This document shows positions 32,905-45,492 of a stretch of 64,000 bases of DNA, one piece after another. This stretch comes from Vermamoeba vermiformis. Taxonomy: Eukaryota; Tubulinea; Echinamoebida. A program made the position numbers and the translations under genes. The DNA lies in contig JBEWZL010000132.1 in NCBI GenBank assembly GCA_045837725.1, positions 242,437-306,436 on the forward strand. Direction: 5' to 3'. Below the pieces are notes generated by a model that was not told the origin of the DNA, did not search any database, and worked only from the letters and a program-made list of their open reading frames with translations. Numbering within the stretch: position 1 is the stretch's first letter; each line of letters begins with the position of its first letter.

Positions 32905-35122
32905 ATGTCTGATAATAACAACAGTGCAAAGATTGAGTCCACCATAACGGTGCTCTCGATCAACGATGTTTATGAGCTCGTGCCATCCAAGGAAGGCAAA
33001 GGCGGTTTGGCACAATTTAAGACCCTCTTAGATAGGGAGAAAGCTTCCGCACAGAATCCGATTACCACACTCAACGTAAGCAAATCCGTAACTTGGGAAA
33101 TTCTAATTTCGCCATCCGAAGCCGAAAAATATTACAATTAATAATCGTACATCATTCACGTACTATAATACCATTTAAATTAAAATTCCATGTTTTATAC
33201 AAACCGCTCCGAATTTTTAACGAATTTTCTAACTAGGGAGACTTCCTCAGCGCATCATATTTGGCGCAATTATACAAAGGAAAACATATGATCGATATTT
33301 TAAATTTAATTGGCAGTAAGTAATCACACAATCGTTCTTTATCTTAAATCTTATTTAACGAACCGTTTTTCTCAGTTGATTACGTCGTGCCCGGCAATCA
33401 GTAAGTATTAAAATAAAATAATACTAATAATATTCATTAAAATTTCGTTTCTAGCGAATTCGATTTCGGAGCGGCAGTAACCATGGAACGGATCGCGGAG
33501 TCGAAATTTGACTGGCTTTGCAGCAACATTAATCTCACTGATAGCGACAAGATTATGACGGGATTGGTTGATACTAAGGTAATTATGATTATACCGGTGT
33601 ATTGATTTGTATACACAATCTATTTAGTTCATGAATGGATTTGCGATATCGCGTCTAACACAAAATTAACATTAAAAACAACGGCAGGTCGTAGATATGA
33701 ACGGCATTCGTGTCGGATTGTTTGGACTGTGCACGCACGAGACACTATTCTTGTCCTCGCCGGGCAATCTCATCACCTTCACTCCGTTCTTGACCGCTGC
33801 ACAAGCCGCGATGGACAAATTGCATCAACGTACGTCAATTCAGTGAATATTTTTACAATATAAGTCTAATGCATCATATAGAGGATGTCGATGTCATTAT
33901 TGCCTTGACACATTTATCATTTTCAGAAGATAAAGGTAGGCTGACTATTCAGCTGCAAATGCGTGTCTAACACAGGTGCAAAACAGAACTGGCCACGCAC
34001 TTCCCGTCAATTTCACTCATCCTCGGAGGTCACGATCACTCGCCAGTCACTGAAGTACAAGGCGAGACACTGATTCACAAGTCCGGCCACGACGCACATT
34101 ACATGGTCCGTGTCGAGTTACACGTTGAAAAAACACTCAGTCGCAATGCCAATCAAGAAGTGACCAAGACTGTCAAAGTCGTGCCTGAATGGCGCATGAT
34201 TCTCAACAAAGGTACGGCGGAACAATTGTTGTTAATGACACCTTAGACTAGATATTAATTCCTTCACACTAGGTCTCGAAGCCAATCCAGCAGTGCACGA
34301 CAAGATCATCTCGTACACCAAGGAAATTCCAGCGGAATTTAACAGCACTGTTGCGGTCACTGAGACTGAACTCGACAGCCGCACTGATGCGTGTCGGAGT
34401 CACGAGACTACGATGGTAAGCCCTGCCTATTATAATATGAATAAGGGTACTAATGTTATATTTAGGGTAATCTTGTGGCCGATGCAATGCTCGACTCGTT
34501 TGAAGCAGATGTAGCGATCTGTAATGCCGGCACTATCAGAGGTGACTCGTTGTACCCTGCTCGCACGTTGTTGGCCCAAGCTGATCTCGTGCGCGAATTT
34601 CCATTCCCTAACGGCGTCATTGTGATTAAAATCAAAGGAAAGACTTTGTTGGAAGCACTGGAACAAGTAAGTTTAGCGCTGGATCTGGCTTGTATTATTT
34701 ATTCTGATTATATGTCTTTAGGGTCTTTCTAAAGCTGAAAAGAAATTAGGAGCATTTCCACAGTTGTCTCGCGGCTGCAAGCTTGTTTATTCATCGCATC
34801 TGCGTCCAGGCAACAGAATTGAGTCATTTACCTTGAATGGCGTGCCTATTGATCCTGAAGCTGACTATAAAGTCTGCTTAACCGGTAAGTCAAATATAAC
34901 TCATAAAAGTAGTTTGGCGAGCATTTACTAATAGTGCATCCAGAGTATATCCAACGAGGTGGTGATGGCTATTCAGTACTTAAGGGCTCAGAGCTCTTGC
35001 CGCACCCGAAACAATCGAGATTTGTCTTGGGCATTGTTATGGACTATATGTTGGCTAAAGAGCACGTGGCACCCAAACTTGAAGGTCGCATTGTGGATTC
35101 AGGTCATAATGAAGCGTTGTAA
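32905..35122 (+). CDS. Cytosolic 5'-nucleotidase/UshA-like metallophosphoesterase
   Basis: About ten exons. Metal-ligand motifs of the calcineurin-like fold are in order: SINDVYEL (D), NGDFLSA (GD), VPGNHEFDFG (GNHE), ALTHLS (H) and GGHDHSP (GHxH). The C-terminal 5'-nucleotidase domain follows, with AICNAGTIRGD, FPFPNGVIVIKIKG, LEALEQ, QLSRGCKLVYSS, DYKVCLT and FIQRGGDGYSVL-like (here YIQRGGDGYSVL). The N-terminus MSDNNNSAKIEST has no signal peptide, so it is cytosolic, unlike ecto-5'-nucleotidases. It hydrolyses nucleoside monophosphates or related phosphoesters. It follows the deoxyribosyltransferase-like gene on the same strand, 239 bases away. Confidence 0.9.
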
Positions 35123-35415
35123 GCGATATGCATACCCTGATCATATGACTATACCACCTGTTGCTTAGAATCAACGAGGATGAGGTCAGATCCAGTCCAG
35201 TACGCGCACTACACTAGCAGTTCAAATTTCAATTTTCAATCGGAGCATTAACAGCAATTACTACTTGTAACTCCTCGTAATATCAGTTAAAGTAATAAAA
35301 GACCTTTGAGAGCACGTTGTGTTAGAGGATCTGATTGCGTCACGTGACTTTCAAAATTGAATTGTTCTTGCGAAATTGCTCAAATGAACAATTTAGAGCG
35401 GATCAAGCACCACAA

Positions 35416-37622
35416 ATGCTCGGACGAATATCATTAAAACGAGGACTGACGCACATTGCGCGTAGTCGGTCTTTGCAAGCTCGGACATTTGTCGGTTTGC
35501 AAAGTCAAACCAGATCCGCAACCAATCCTCAAGTTAATGGCTCAAAAAATTCTAGTTTATTCAAAACTAATACCAAAATGATTGTAACCAATGGCTGGTA
35601 TAATAACAGTCAAAGAAGAAATTATGGAGTCGAATTGGAAGGAGATGTCTTGGCAAAACCTGTTCCAGTTGAGCCACAGGCCCCGCCAGCCCCTACTGAA
35701 GAAGGTAATAATTATTTAATATTATTTTACGTGGTATATTAGTCTACAGCACGTGTTCATAAAATTAGCAAAATTTCCCGTGTGGATCTTGAAATTGAAT
35801 TTAAATTTAGGTCTGCATTAATTATGCGCTATTAATTATACTAATTTTTCGTATTATTAATACAGAGAATAATGATTCTCGCGAATTATCACCTCCGGAA
35901 ATTGTTTCCGTTTTGAACCAACACATTGTCGGCCAAGACGAAGCTAAAAAAGCAGTAGCCATAGCTATGCGTAAGTAATATAGTATATTTAAATATTTTA
36001 TTTGAGAATTGGTTTTAATTTCGCGTGACTTTTGTTTTAATTTTCTAAATTAGGAAATCGCTGGCGCAGGAAGCAGCTGCCCAAAGATATGCGCGATGAA
36101 ATAATACCAAAAAATATATTAATGATTGGTCCTACTGGCGTGGGCAAAACTGAAGTCGCGCGACGACTGGCCAAATTAATTCAAGCTCCGTTCATTAAAG
36201 TGCGTATCATATGTTAATTATAGGCTTAATATTAATACTGTATGTTAGGTCGAAGCTACTAAATATACAGAGGTCGGATTTAGAGGCAAAGACGTTGATT
36301 CAATTATTCAAGATCTGGTTGAAGTTGGTTTGATCCAAATGAAAGAGTTTGAAGTGCAGCGAATTAAGCCTAAAGTCAAGCCATTAGTAGAAGAGAGACT
36401 ATTAGACCTATTGACCGGCACTGACCCTGCCAATTCTTCAACGTGAGTAGATCCAAGCTAATTTTTGACACTCTATATTGACGCCTATGACAGTAAGGCC
36501 AGAGATCACTTCAGAACGATGCTGCGTGCTGGTCATTTAGAGAGTGTCAATGTCGACATCAGTGTGCCCGGGGATTCAGTCAATCACGTGGTCACGATGA
36601 AATTCAACCCCGCGACAGGTGACTTTGAAGAGACCAGTAAGTCACACTGCAAATTATAATTTATAATAAAAAACTAATATTTTGCATTAGAAACACCGCC
36701 ACAACTTGTGCGCCAAGTGACAGGTGTCATGGAAGCAAAAGTGCGCAAGTCCGTGCCCGTGAAAGAAGCGCGCAAGATCATTGAGGACGAAGAGATTGAA
36801 AAGAAATTGAAGAGCGAGGACATGGTCAAAAAGACATTGAGGGCTGTGGAACAAGACGGCGTGGTGTTCATTGATGAAATTGACAAGGTACGTGCCTTGG
36901 TGTCACTTTGACTTGCCTTATTTGGACATGCCTAACAATGACACCAGATCTGTGGCAATAGCTATGCTAAGCACCATGCTGAGGCCTCGACAGTCGGAGT
37001 GCAAAGAGATTTGTTGCCGCTGATTGAAGGCACGACTGTCACAACTAAGCGCGGCAATGTTGACACGTCCAAGATATTGTTCATCGCTAGCGGTGCTTTT
37101 CATTACTCAAAACCGGCCGATCTCTTGGCTGAATTGCAGGTATGAGATACTATCATACTCTAGACTGTCATTGTCAGTATATTTATATGAGTTTATACTA
37201 TAGGGTCGATTGCCTATTCGTGTCACATTGAGCGCATTGACGCAACACGATTTGTACAGAATTTTAACTGAACCTCAATTCAACTTGCTCAAACAACAAG
37301 TAGCACTCATGAAGACTGAAGGCATTGAATTAACGTACGTATATTCTTATCCTATTATATTATATGCACCTTACTTACTATGAGTTGTAGTTTCACTGAA
37401 GACAGCATTCAAGAAATCGCACGCATTGCGTATGAAGTGAATCAAACGGTTGAAAATATTGGCGCGAGAAGACTGCACACTGTGATTGAAAAGATCATGG
37501 AGGACTTCAGCTACGATATTAACAAGTTTAAGGGCAAGAATGTAGTTGTGGATGTGGAGCACGTCAAGAACAAACTTTCTGGTCTGTTAGCGAAGGCCAA
37601 CTTGCGCCAATCCGTCTTGTAA
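35416..37622 (+). CDS. hslU: HslU/ClpY AAA+ unfoldase, probably mitochondrial
   Basis: Nine exons. The first ~90 residues are basic and Ser/Arg/Asn-rich ([20 protein letters not shown]), a good mitochondrial presequence. The HslU order follows: [32 protein letters not shown], Walker [19 protein letters not shown], the pore loop region [19 protein letters not shown], the I-domain ([19 protein letters not shown]), Walker [46 protein letters not shown] and sensor-2 [11 protein letters not shown]. It ends [10 protein letters not shown]. HslU works with the HslV protease ring. Eukaryotic HslUV is known from trypanosomatids and some amoebozoans. No hslV is present in this window. Confidence 0.94.
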
Positions 37623-37841
37623 ATATTCATGTTGATTAGTAAACCTTTTTTTGTGCAGTTGGCGCGATGCGGGACACTTGGCCGCTACAGCTGGGGACTT
37701 GGCCGCTACAAAAAATTCTTTGAATTTCTCCTAAATTTCCTTCAAATTTGTGTGAACGATCGTGACACTCGTTGCCTTACCGATTCGAAACGCAATGCAT
37801 TAAACAATAGCAACATTAAATTACAACAACACAATAGAATA

Positions 37842-39328
37842 ATGTCAGCAACAGTGCACGAGACGAAGGATCCACAAGCTCAAATGCAAGCGTCAACCAA
37901 TGTACCACCACCTCCACCAATTGAAGGTAATAATTTAACGAAAAAATATCGTTGTTTAATCAATAAATTAGACAGTGACAAGGTGGTAAAGATTCCAACA
38001 GAGTTAGAGAAAATTGAAAATAATCCTACTGCCGAAGAAATTAGGAAAGAGTTTGAATATGGTACGAAAGAATAATCAATGGTCAATATTTGTATTAATT
38101 AAATCAAAACATAGCAAAGGGCAATATTCATTTTCCGCCGAGTGCTTGGACCGAGATTACAGACATCACATCCAGTGCAGACGGTGCTGGCGGCGTGTTC
38201 TTCGTTAATGTGCCCCAATCAGGAGGTACTGTTGTAGTGAAGGGCTCTCCTGACATCGTAAAGGTAACGCCATACAAGTGCTAACAATTTGACACGTGTC
38301 ACTTACTGGTTTCCGTATTAGGAAGTATTCGCCAGCAGACTCGCATCAATGGTTGGAGTAATAGCTCCAGATGTACGAGTATTAGACTATAGAAATCCGA
38401 CGAATGAGTGGAAGATCATGAAGACGCAAATCAAAGAATTCGCAACAAAAGAGAACCGCGATGCAGACTTGACTAAAGCTCAAAAAGTATTGAAAAGAGC
38501 GTTCTTAATAGTGATGGAGGTGTTTCTGGGCACCGATCTTGAGAAAGTCAGAAGACAGACTGCCGTTGATTTGTTCATAATGGACGATACAAAGACCGAA
38601 CAAAAGCGCAAAAACACTCGAAGATTGTTGCGCCAAGTAAGCTGCAAGATGGTTAATAGGCGATAACTAACTATAAGCCTTGTAGCTTGGTCATTTAGTG
38701 GCTTTTGACATGCTGTGTAACAACTGGGACAGACTGCCAGTGATCTGGGACAACGAAGGAAATCTCCGAAACATTCGAATTGAACACATTGGTGTTAGTG
38801 AGCCAAATATTATAGCCTTAGATAATACCATCACTTGTATTATACCCGAGAACTTCAACACGTACGAAGAGAAATTGCGCGATTGTTTGACAGCACTGAC
38901 GACAGATGTTAACTCCGAGTACAAAGGGTACAAAACAGTGCGTGAAGTTCTGTCTTTCACATCTTCTGTAGAATTCACTGAAAGAGAAACACGAGAGGCA
39001 CGTATTAATAATTCTAATAGGTTCCGGCGTTGTACTAATAGTAGTACTTTAGATGCAAATTGGTACATTAGAAGGTATCATTGAGATCGCAAAGTTGACA
39101 CCTGACTCACTTTCCAAACTAAAAGAAGGTACGTTTCCAGCGTTATTTTGCATTATCACACGTGCTAATTGATAAATTATAGAGTTCAGCCATATGGTCG
39201 TGCAAGATTGGGAAAATGTTTGGGCCAGTGGCGTTGAGTCGATTAACATTGATTTCTTAACGTCAGTGATTAATATCATGAAAGAATACGTACCGAGTGC
39301 ACAAAAGGCACTTGAGCAATGTAAATAA
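37842..39328 (+). CDS. Actin-fragmin-kinase-like catalytic domain protein
   Basis: Seven exons. After a Pro-rich start (MSATVHETKDPQ, VPPPPPIE) the kinase-like fold of the actin-fragmin kinase family appears: SSADGAGGVFFVNVPQSGGT (nucleotide loop), VVVKGSPDIVKEVFASRLAS (Lys), FLIVMEVFLGTDL (hinge), GHLVAFDMLCNNWDRLPVIW (catalytic N-N-x-D-R-L-P) and ALDNTITCI (metal Asp). The tail is helical, ending KALEQCK. In Physarum the prototype phosphorylates actin in the actin-fragmin complex; no kelch repeats are present here, so this is the catalytic module alone. The intron at 38998-39053 fits only as a GC-AG intron. Two consecutive in-frame candidate kinase residues look intact, so activity is plausible. 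Confidence 0.78.
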
Positions 39329-39410
39329 AGTTGAATTATTCTGTGAAGCTTTCGGCAAAAAACATTATTTACATTATTTACAATCCGTTGTCAAAATAAG
39401 TTGCGCCGCA

Positions 39411-42400
39411 TTAACGGTCGGTCATATCACCAATATTCAAATCTAAACACGTCAATTAGAACCAGCCAATCACAATCAAACACAACCGAACGTACCTTTG
39501 TCAATGTCTTTCTTTTTCGGTGAAATTGGTGTTTGCGGCACTGGTTCAGCACCTGATTCAGGCTCTACAGGAGCTATAAAACAACGATTAGTACCTAAAC
39601 CGATTAACATATCATGTTCCAGCGCGTACCAGGCATGCTAGTCTTGGGCTCCATCTCGATGTTCTGATTGAAAAATTGTTGTCTGCGTCGCGCTCGTCGT
39701 CTTCGGAGTACAATGACAGTCAAAGCAATCGTGCCCGCGACACAGCCAGCCAACATGACCATGAACAGCACGAACAAAATAATTGAAATGAAGCCAAATG
39801 TCTCGAAGAATCCACCCTCCTGGTCGTCACTACTGGGCGGGTTATATGACCAGCCAGGCGGATACGTCGGTAGAACGGGCACGCAAGCCACGGAGGGCGG
39901 TACAGTGGGCGTGTAGTTGTCGGTGCAGAAACAATTCGGACCACAGCCAGAACCACCGTCACAGACCTCAAAGTTGAGATCGAGGTACAAGTCTCCACAG
40001 CCTGTTTGACTCCATGTTAGCTCACGCAAAAGAATCAGCTGATGGCCTTGTGAACTTACTTGACGGGACGCATTTGCCGTTAATAGCAACAGTTCCATAT
40101 TTACACGTGCAATTCGTGTCACAGCTCGAGTCATTGAGGTAATCGCACAGCTCACCAGCCACGACAAAGCCATCGCCGCAGGCTTTTAAAAACATGTTAA
40201 GCACAGGGACGAACACTGCTTAATATTATTGTCGTGAGGCTTACTTGGTGTACAAGAAGCTAACGGTGTCGGCGAGTACGGTGAGTAGCCAGCATAGCAC
40301 GTGCAATTGTTGCAGTACAGTCCTCCGTCACACTCTTCGCCTGTCACTGCAATGCCGTCACCACATTCTAGCATTGACACGTGTCAGTCAAGTTCACTGA
40401 AAAGGTTGTGTGACTTACGTGACACGCAGCCAGTTGACACGGGATTGGTGGGATAAAATCCATTCTCGCACGTGCAGAACGCACTGCAATGAGGACCGCC
40501 GTCACAGTCTTTTGAAGGCTCAGCAATGCCATTACCGCACGTGGTGAATGTGCTGTACACGAGATTGGCACTGCCTGGGACTTGCCTTTTTTGGGAACTC
40601 TCAGCCCACGTGACCAAAAATCTTTTACGAGACAACGGCAACGCTGAATCGGCTGAACAAAAGGTCAGCTTGAAAACTTTGAAAACTTTTAAGTTATAGA
40701 TTACTTACGCTGAATATTTAGTCCCGTGGCTATGCTCTGTGTGGCACTAGTGCTGCCCAGCAATCGCGTCGTGAGCTCTGAGCCATTGTTGCTCGAGTAC
40801 ACCGCGAGAGAGGTGTTGTCGTCCAAGTTTGTGACAATCAAGTGATTGGCCCCTGCGACACTATCACTGGTCACATTGAGCAGTTGAACACCGCTCAACA
40901 TGATCTTCAAAATTGAAATGTCGCCGTTAGATTGCACCACACTGATTGTTGCCTGGCCGTTCGTGTTGCGCGTGAGTGTTAATTGCACCGTGTCGCTGTT
41001 CGAGGACAAATTGAACAGCCGCACTGGCGCATTGACCACGCTGTCTGACACGAGCACTGTTCGCCGCCACAGCACATTGTCTTTGACGTACACTTGCAGC
41101 AACACCTCACTGGACAAGAGCAGTGCTGGCGGACTCGTCGAGCTGAAATCAGTGGTCCAGCTCGTGGTGATTCGTTCAACGCCTTCAGGGTCCGTCAAAA
41201 TACAATCGGTTGTGTACTGGCCCATCACGTGACTGACACATATGGCAAAATTGTCGTCGACTCCATTGGGCAGGATCATGCCGGAAATTCCAATGACAGC
41301 TGGCCACAGAGAGTCAGATAAAATTGACAAAATAATAATAGGTGTACTTACAGCTGTTGAATGTGGCTACAGTGAACATTGTGCTGTCTCCATTTTCAAT
41401 GCCAATGCTCGTGTAAACAATCTCCGTGTCACCGTTCACTGAATTGATGCGCAACATGGCGAATCCTTCAGTCGTTGCTGTGGCGTCCAAGAACGTGCTG
41501 TTCATAGCAATGGCGCGTGTCATTACGTCTGTATCGTTATCGCTGTCAACAATTTGAGCTGTCAGCTCGTTGGTCGTCGTGTTGAAGAAAAATGTCACGT
41601 GACTGTCACCATCGTCAGTCGGCAGAGTGCGATAGACGTCATCGCGTGGAAATTCCGACAACCCAATACTTTCTGTCGTAGCTATGATAGGCCCGGGACC
41701 TATTATAAGAAGTTACTATAGTCGAGTACTTTACAGCCTTTGTTGACGTGTGACTTACATGAGCAGTTGCCCTCTAAGGAGGATGTACAACCAGCAGGGC
41801 AGTGACAATTAGCGTCACAATAGGGAGTGCCATCACATTGCTCGACTAGTGGCAGCAGTACTCCGTCACCGCAGTCTGGTGCATGAAATAAATCATAAGT
41901 AATGGGAGTCGAATTTACGATTACCGAAAAAGGAAAATTGAAGCGTTAATTTAAAGTTTATCGGCAATTAGAATTATATTAGAATTCGTAGTCTTTAAGG
42001 CAAGTACTTACATGCTATCTCGATTGACCAACGAAACAAAACTCCATCGTCGACAGCTTCCGAATCTACGAAAAGTAATCGCCAAGAGCCCAACGGTGAT
42101 CGTCCTATTAGTCTGCGCATCTTATTTTGTTGATAGAAGCCTAATGCCGGATACACTCCGTCGCTCGGCAAAAAGACGCCAGTAACAGACGCTTGTTTGG
42201 ATCCTTTAAACTCGCCAACCTCGGCACCACTCCAAATAGGGTCAACAGCCGATGTAAACCAAAACATCTCGTTGGCAGTGACGTTGCCGAGATATTTAAG
42301 CGAACTGGATCCGGCCATGTTTACGTGTCGGAGCAAAGTGATTGAAGTGCTTAACGGAGAAAAAGTAAGCAGATCCGATGCAGTGTCGTTATATGAACCG

Positions 42401-42829
42401 TTTATCGGACCTCTCCACTCACTCCATGGCGGTAATAAATGGACTATAATCCAACAATCGTTAATTAATGACAACAGATCCGAAGGTTGAGAAATTCCGA
42501 ATTTCAGTTCTTTACCTTCAAAACTAATTCGAGTTTATATTTATAAAAATCATAAACCAAATATTCAAATATAAATTTGTCCGATTATTAAAGCTGGAAA
42601 TTAAATTTCAGTATATACCTTCCAAATCTTGCGGCCACGCGTGTGCTGCCATTATACCAACTCTTATTGCTTGAATAGGTTGATCAGCATCAATATATAT
42701 ACTATCTGCCAATGTAAATGCCAAATCATCGAGATGTAGGCCTTGAGATGCGGTAAAAGTTCTGATCGCGTGACTAGTTACAAGCCACTGCCCCAGAACC
42801 AATACTAGCAATAGCCTCAGCGATATCAT
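39411..42829 (-). CDS. Type I membrane receptor with P-domain-like and Cys-rich repeats
   Basis: Ten or more exons. A signal peptide opens MISLRLLLVLVLGQWLVTSHA. An ectodomain region ends like a proprotein-convertase P-domain (SPLGSWRLLFVDSEAVDDG, then LFRWSIEI). Five Cys-rich repeats share the pattern C-G-D/N-G-x5-8-C-D-G-x-C-x3-C-x-C: YCGDGVLLPLVEQCDG, CGNGIAEPSKDCDGGPHC, CGDGIAVTGEECDGGLYC, CGDGFVVAGELCD and a shortened CGDLYLDLNFEVCDGGSGC. A beta-rich region of ~300 residues lies between repeats 1 and 2. One transmembrane segment (ISIILFVLFMVMLAGCVAG) is followed by RRRRARRRQQ and a ~60-residue cytosolic tail ending DLNIGDMTDR. Repeats sit on separate exons with equal phase. The protein is probably a surface adhesion or sensing protein; the ligand is unknown. 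Confidence 0.8.
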
Positions 42830-42977
42830 TTGCTTATCGCCTACGACTTGTTGTGTCGTATTCTTTGTAAAGATGAAAGACCGTTTCGGAAACTGTTCTT
42901 TTTTATCCAGGGCGCGATCCCAGACCAAAAAAATTGTCGCAATCATTAGCGATTCATTCTGCATTAATTTCCCAACC
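42830..42977. promoter_or_regulatory. Bidirectional promoter region receptor / TRIC channel
   Basis: 148 bases between divergent starts of two membrane-protein genes. No clear element seen. Confidence 0.35.
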
Positions 42978-44150
42978 ATGGAACACGTTGAAAAGTACAT
43001 ACAGTTGGCATCTGATTATTTGCCACCTGGTTGGGGCACCAAGTGGTCGTACGGCGTACCCACAACTTGGCGAGATCCAGCAGCTGATTGGTGGCTTAGA
43101 GATTCGCTCACTGAAATATTCTCGCAGCCTATTGTTGGCATACTTAGCTTGATCCATTTATTGGCTGTAGTATGCAAATACAAACCCCTTGTTCAAAATC
43201 AAGTAAGCTTCAATTTGAATTACCGCCAATTCTAATTTATTTCAAAAAATATCTAATAATTTTAAATATAGTTCTGGTTCGTTCAAATTCTTATTTGCAC
43301 GATCGGGGCACGTTCTGGAGAGACCTTGAGAGGTAACAAATTAAAATAATAATTTTTTCATGAACTTCGTATTAATTACTTCGAATAGCCATCGTGTTAG
43401 GTGTTCGTCCTCGATGGATCGACTCAAATGAGATTATTCCTATGGTTGCTCTTGTGTGGTACGAAAATATCTCGCGATGGAGCAACGAGCAATTGTTCTA
43501 ATTATTTTCTGATTATTCAGGTACTCTATGACTTATTTCCCGTTCGATTTATTGTACAAACTTGTTAGCAACACATTTGTATTGGTAAGATCATTAGTAG
43601 ACTATACAATAGCCAGATCTAACTCCGCCTCGATCCACAGAAATTGTTGAACGCGTTGGACTCAGGCAGCTTTGTTGTCAGCGTGTTTGGTGGCATTGAT
43701 CTCGCCATTAAGCTCTATCCAGGCTCGTATGTCGCGCCAGTGCTCATTGGTTACATTTCGGGCATTGCTGGCGCATTAGTGTTTGACACTACGACCAAGT
43801 TGATTCTCGGATTTAACGCCAAGAGCAGCGAATTGACAGTGCCCACATGGTCTACTCGCGCTGCATTCATCGTGACTGGATTTTACCTCGTTGCTGTCGA
43901 TCCGCTCGGCAAGTTCTTCGCTGTGCCTTTGGTGACACGTGAACTCGCTATTTTGATCACGTACCTCTTCTTGTTCACGCGCACCATGCTCACACTGCCC
44001 TTTGGTGACTCGTTCAATCCATTCCCGTTCAATGTGATCGAGTACTTGTTCTACGCCATCACGCGAATTCGTGTCCAAGCACCTGTCACCACTGCACCTG
44101 CTGCGAGCAAGAAAGAATTGAACTACATTATCAAGCCCAAGAAAGAATAA
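42978..44150 (+). CDS. TRIC-type trimeric intracellular cation channel (TMEM38-like)
   Basis: Five exons. Several hydrophobic helices are present. The most diagnostic part spans the third to fifth helices: WYSMTYFPFDLLYKLV matches the TRIC 'WY-TFF-P-D' segment. It is followed by LIKYLYP-like IDLAIKLYPGSYVAPVL, GYISGIAGALVFDTTTKLIL (Gly-rich pore helix), AAFIVTGFYLVAVDPLGKF and the final LAILITYLFLFTRTMLTL. TRIC channels carry K+ counter-current across ER/SR membranes during Ca2+ release. The C-terminus is basic (ASKKELNYIIKPKKE), as in animal TRICs. Confidence 0.8.
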
Positions 44151-44222
44151 GATACTAAGAACAGTCAAACTATTTAATGACATAATAATCGCCAAATAAA
44201 GGCAGAAATTTCAATCAACAGT

Positions 44223-44237
44223 GTGGATCTGATCCAC
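44223..44237. repeat. Perfect 15-base palindrome
   Basis: GTGGATC-T-GATCCAC lies 73 bases after the TRIC stop codon. Its GATCTGATCCACGTA half (44226-44240) is identical to 1211-1225 in an intron of the BAP18-like gene. Confidence 0.7.
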
Positions 44238-44318
44238 GTAACAATCCAGGAGTTTGCCGGTATAATCTGTCTGCTCCATGAATCGCATTAGCTTACTTAA
44301 GGGCCGTCAAGTACCGCA

Positions 44319-45358
44319 CTAAATGTTCTTTGCTTTGTTTTTGTGACGCTTTTCGTCTTCATTATCGTACTGTTTATGTTCATATTCGTACTGCGAGTAC
44401 TCAGAGCCCATGAAGCCTTGAGAATAGAGAGACGTGTCGGACATTATACCCATCGGGTTAGCCATACTAAGACTGCCAATAGCTTCCTGTTGAATATACC
44501 CGGGCCTACACAAGCATTGTTAGTTCATGGATTCGGAGTTGGATCCAACTTGTACGTACAGCACAGTAGAGGTCAAGAACTGTGAGTCCACGAATATGAA
44601 GACCAATAATAGCATGCCTGCAATGAGAGGGAACAAGCACAAGAATGCTAAGCCTGATGTAAAGTCCTCTTCACCAAAGAAATTCCACTCGAAGCGCACT
44701 TTGATTGAAGGTTCGACGCCTTCTGCAGCTTCAACGTCTATAATATTATTAATATACGATGGCGCAGGTGATATTAACACTTACAAGTTACTTTGGATTT
44801 AAATTGCTTGATCTCGCCTTCTTCCGAGTACCAAAACGAGATCTTGACTTCACTAACGACAATGATTATTAGCAATGTTTGCCACGTTGATAATGAATAT
44901 TTCTTACGATATTCTCTTGTTGCCATCACTAAGTGTTATCCAGGGAGTGATGTATTGACCTCGATCGAAAGAAAATTGTCTAAAAATTATATTAGACTCG
45001 TAAAAAAACGACGCATGACTGTCCATAATAGCATTTACGATTGCGTGTCAAGAAAAAAATATTGGCGCTTACAATTTGAAGTCAGAACGAAGTTCTTCAT
45101 TTGTCAAATCTGCTGTGCTAAGCAGGATGACTCTATCAATCAAAAATCGAGGTCTATGTTGCACAATTGAATCACTCCACTCAGTAGTAGCCTATTGGAC
45201 GATTAGTGATTTCAGATTTGGCTTTCAGCAGGTAAACATACCGAGCCGGCTTTACTGCGCTTAGCAAATGATACAATCTCGCCTCTATTATAGCAGTCGA
45301 TGCTATTGATAACGAATGCAAGCAAGGCGCAACTTATTACGAGATTGTGGTGCCTCAT
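44319..45358 (-). CDS. Unknown type I membrane protein
   Basis: Six exons with in-frame junctions. A signal peptide opens MRHHNLVISCALLAFVINSIDC. A ~110-residue luminal or extracellular part (RFLIDRVILLSTADLTNEEL, YITPWITLSDGNKR, EVKISFWYSEEGE, IKVRFEWNFFGEEDF) looks like beta-strands. One or two hydrophobic segments follow (LAFLCLFPLIAGMLLLVFIF), then a cytosolic tail rich in Tyr/Ser/Met/Gln (SEYSQYEYEHKQYDNEDEKR) ending KNKAKNI. I do not recognise the family. The last junction is chosen at CAACAG|GAAGCT because the nearer TGTGTAG would stop after 12 codons. Confidence 0.65.
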
Positions 45359-45492
45359 TACTGTTTGATAAATAATACAAGTCAAAAACTCCAGCTTCTC
45401 CAAGGCTAATCAATTTGAAGGGCAAGTTTATTGTACATGGTAATGAAAAGGTAATTTCACAATATTTACAAGAGGTTGAAATAAGACTGACT

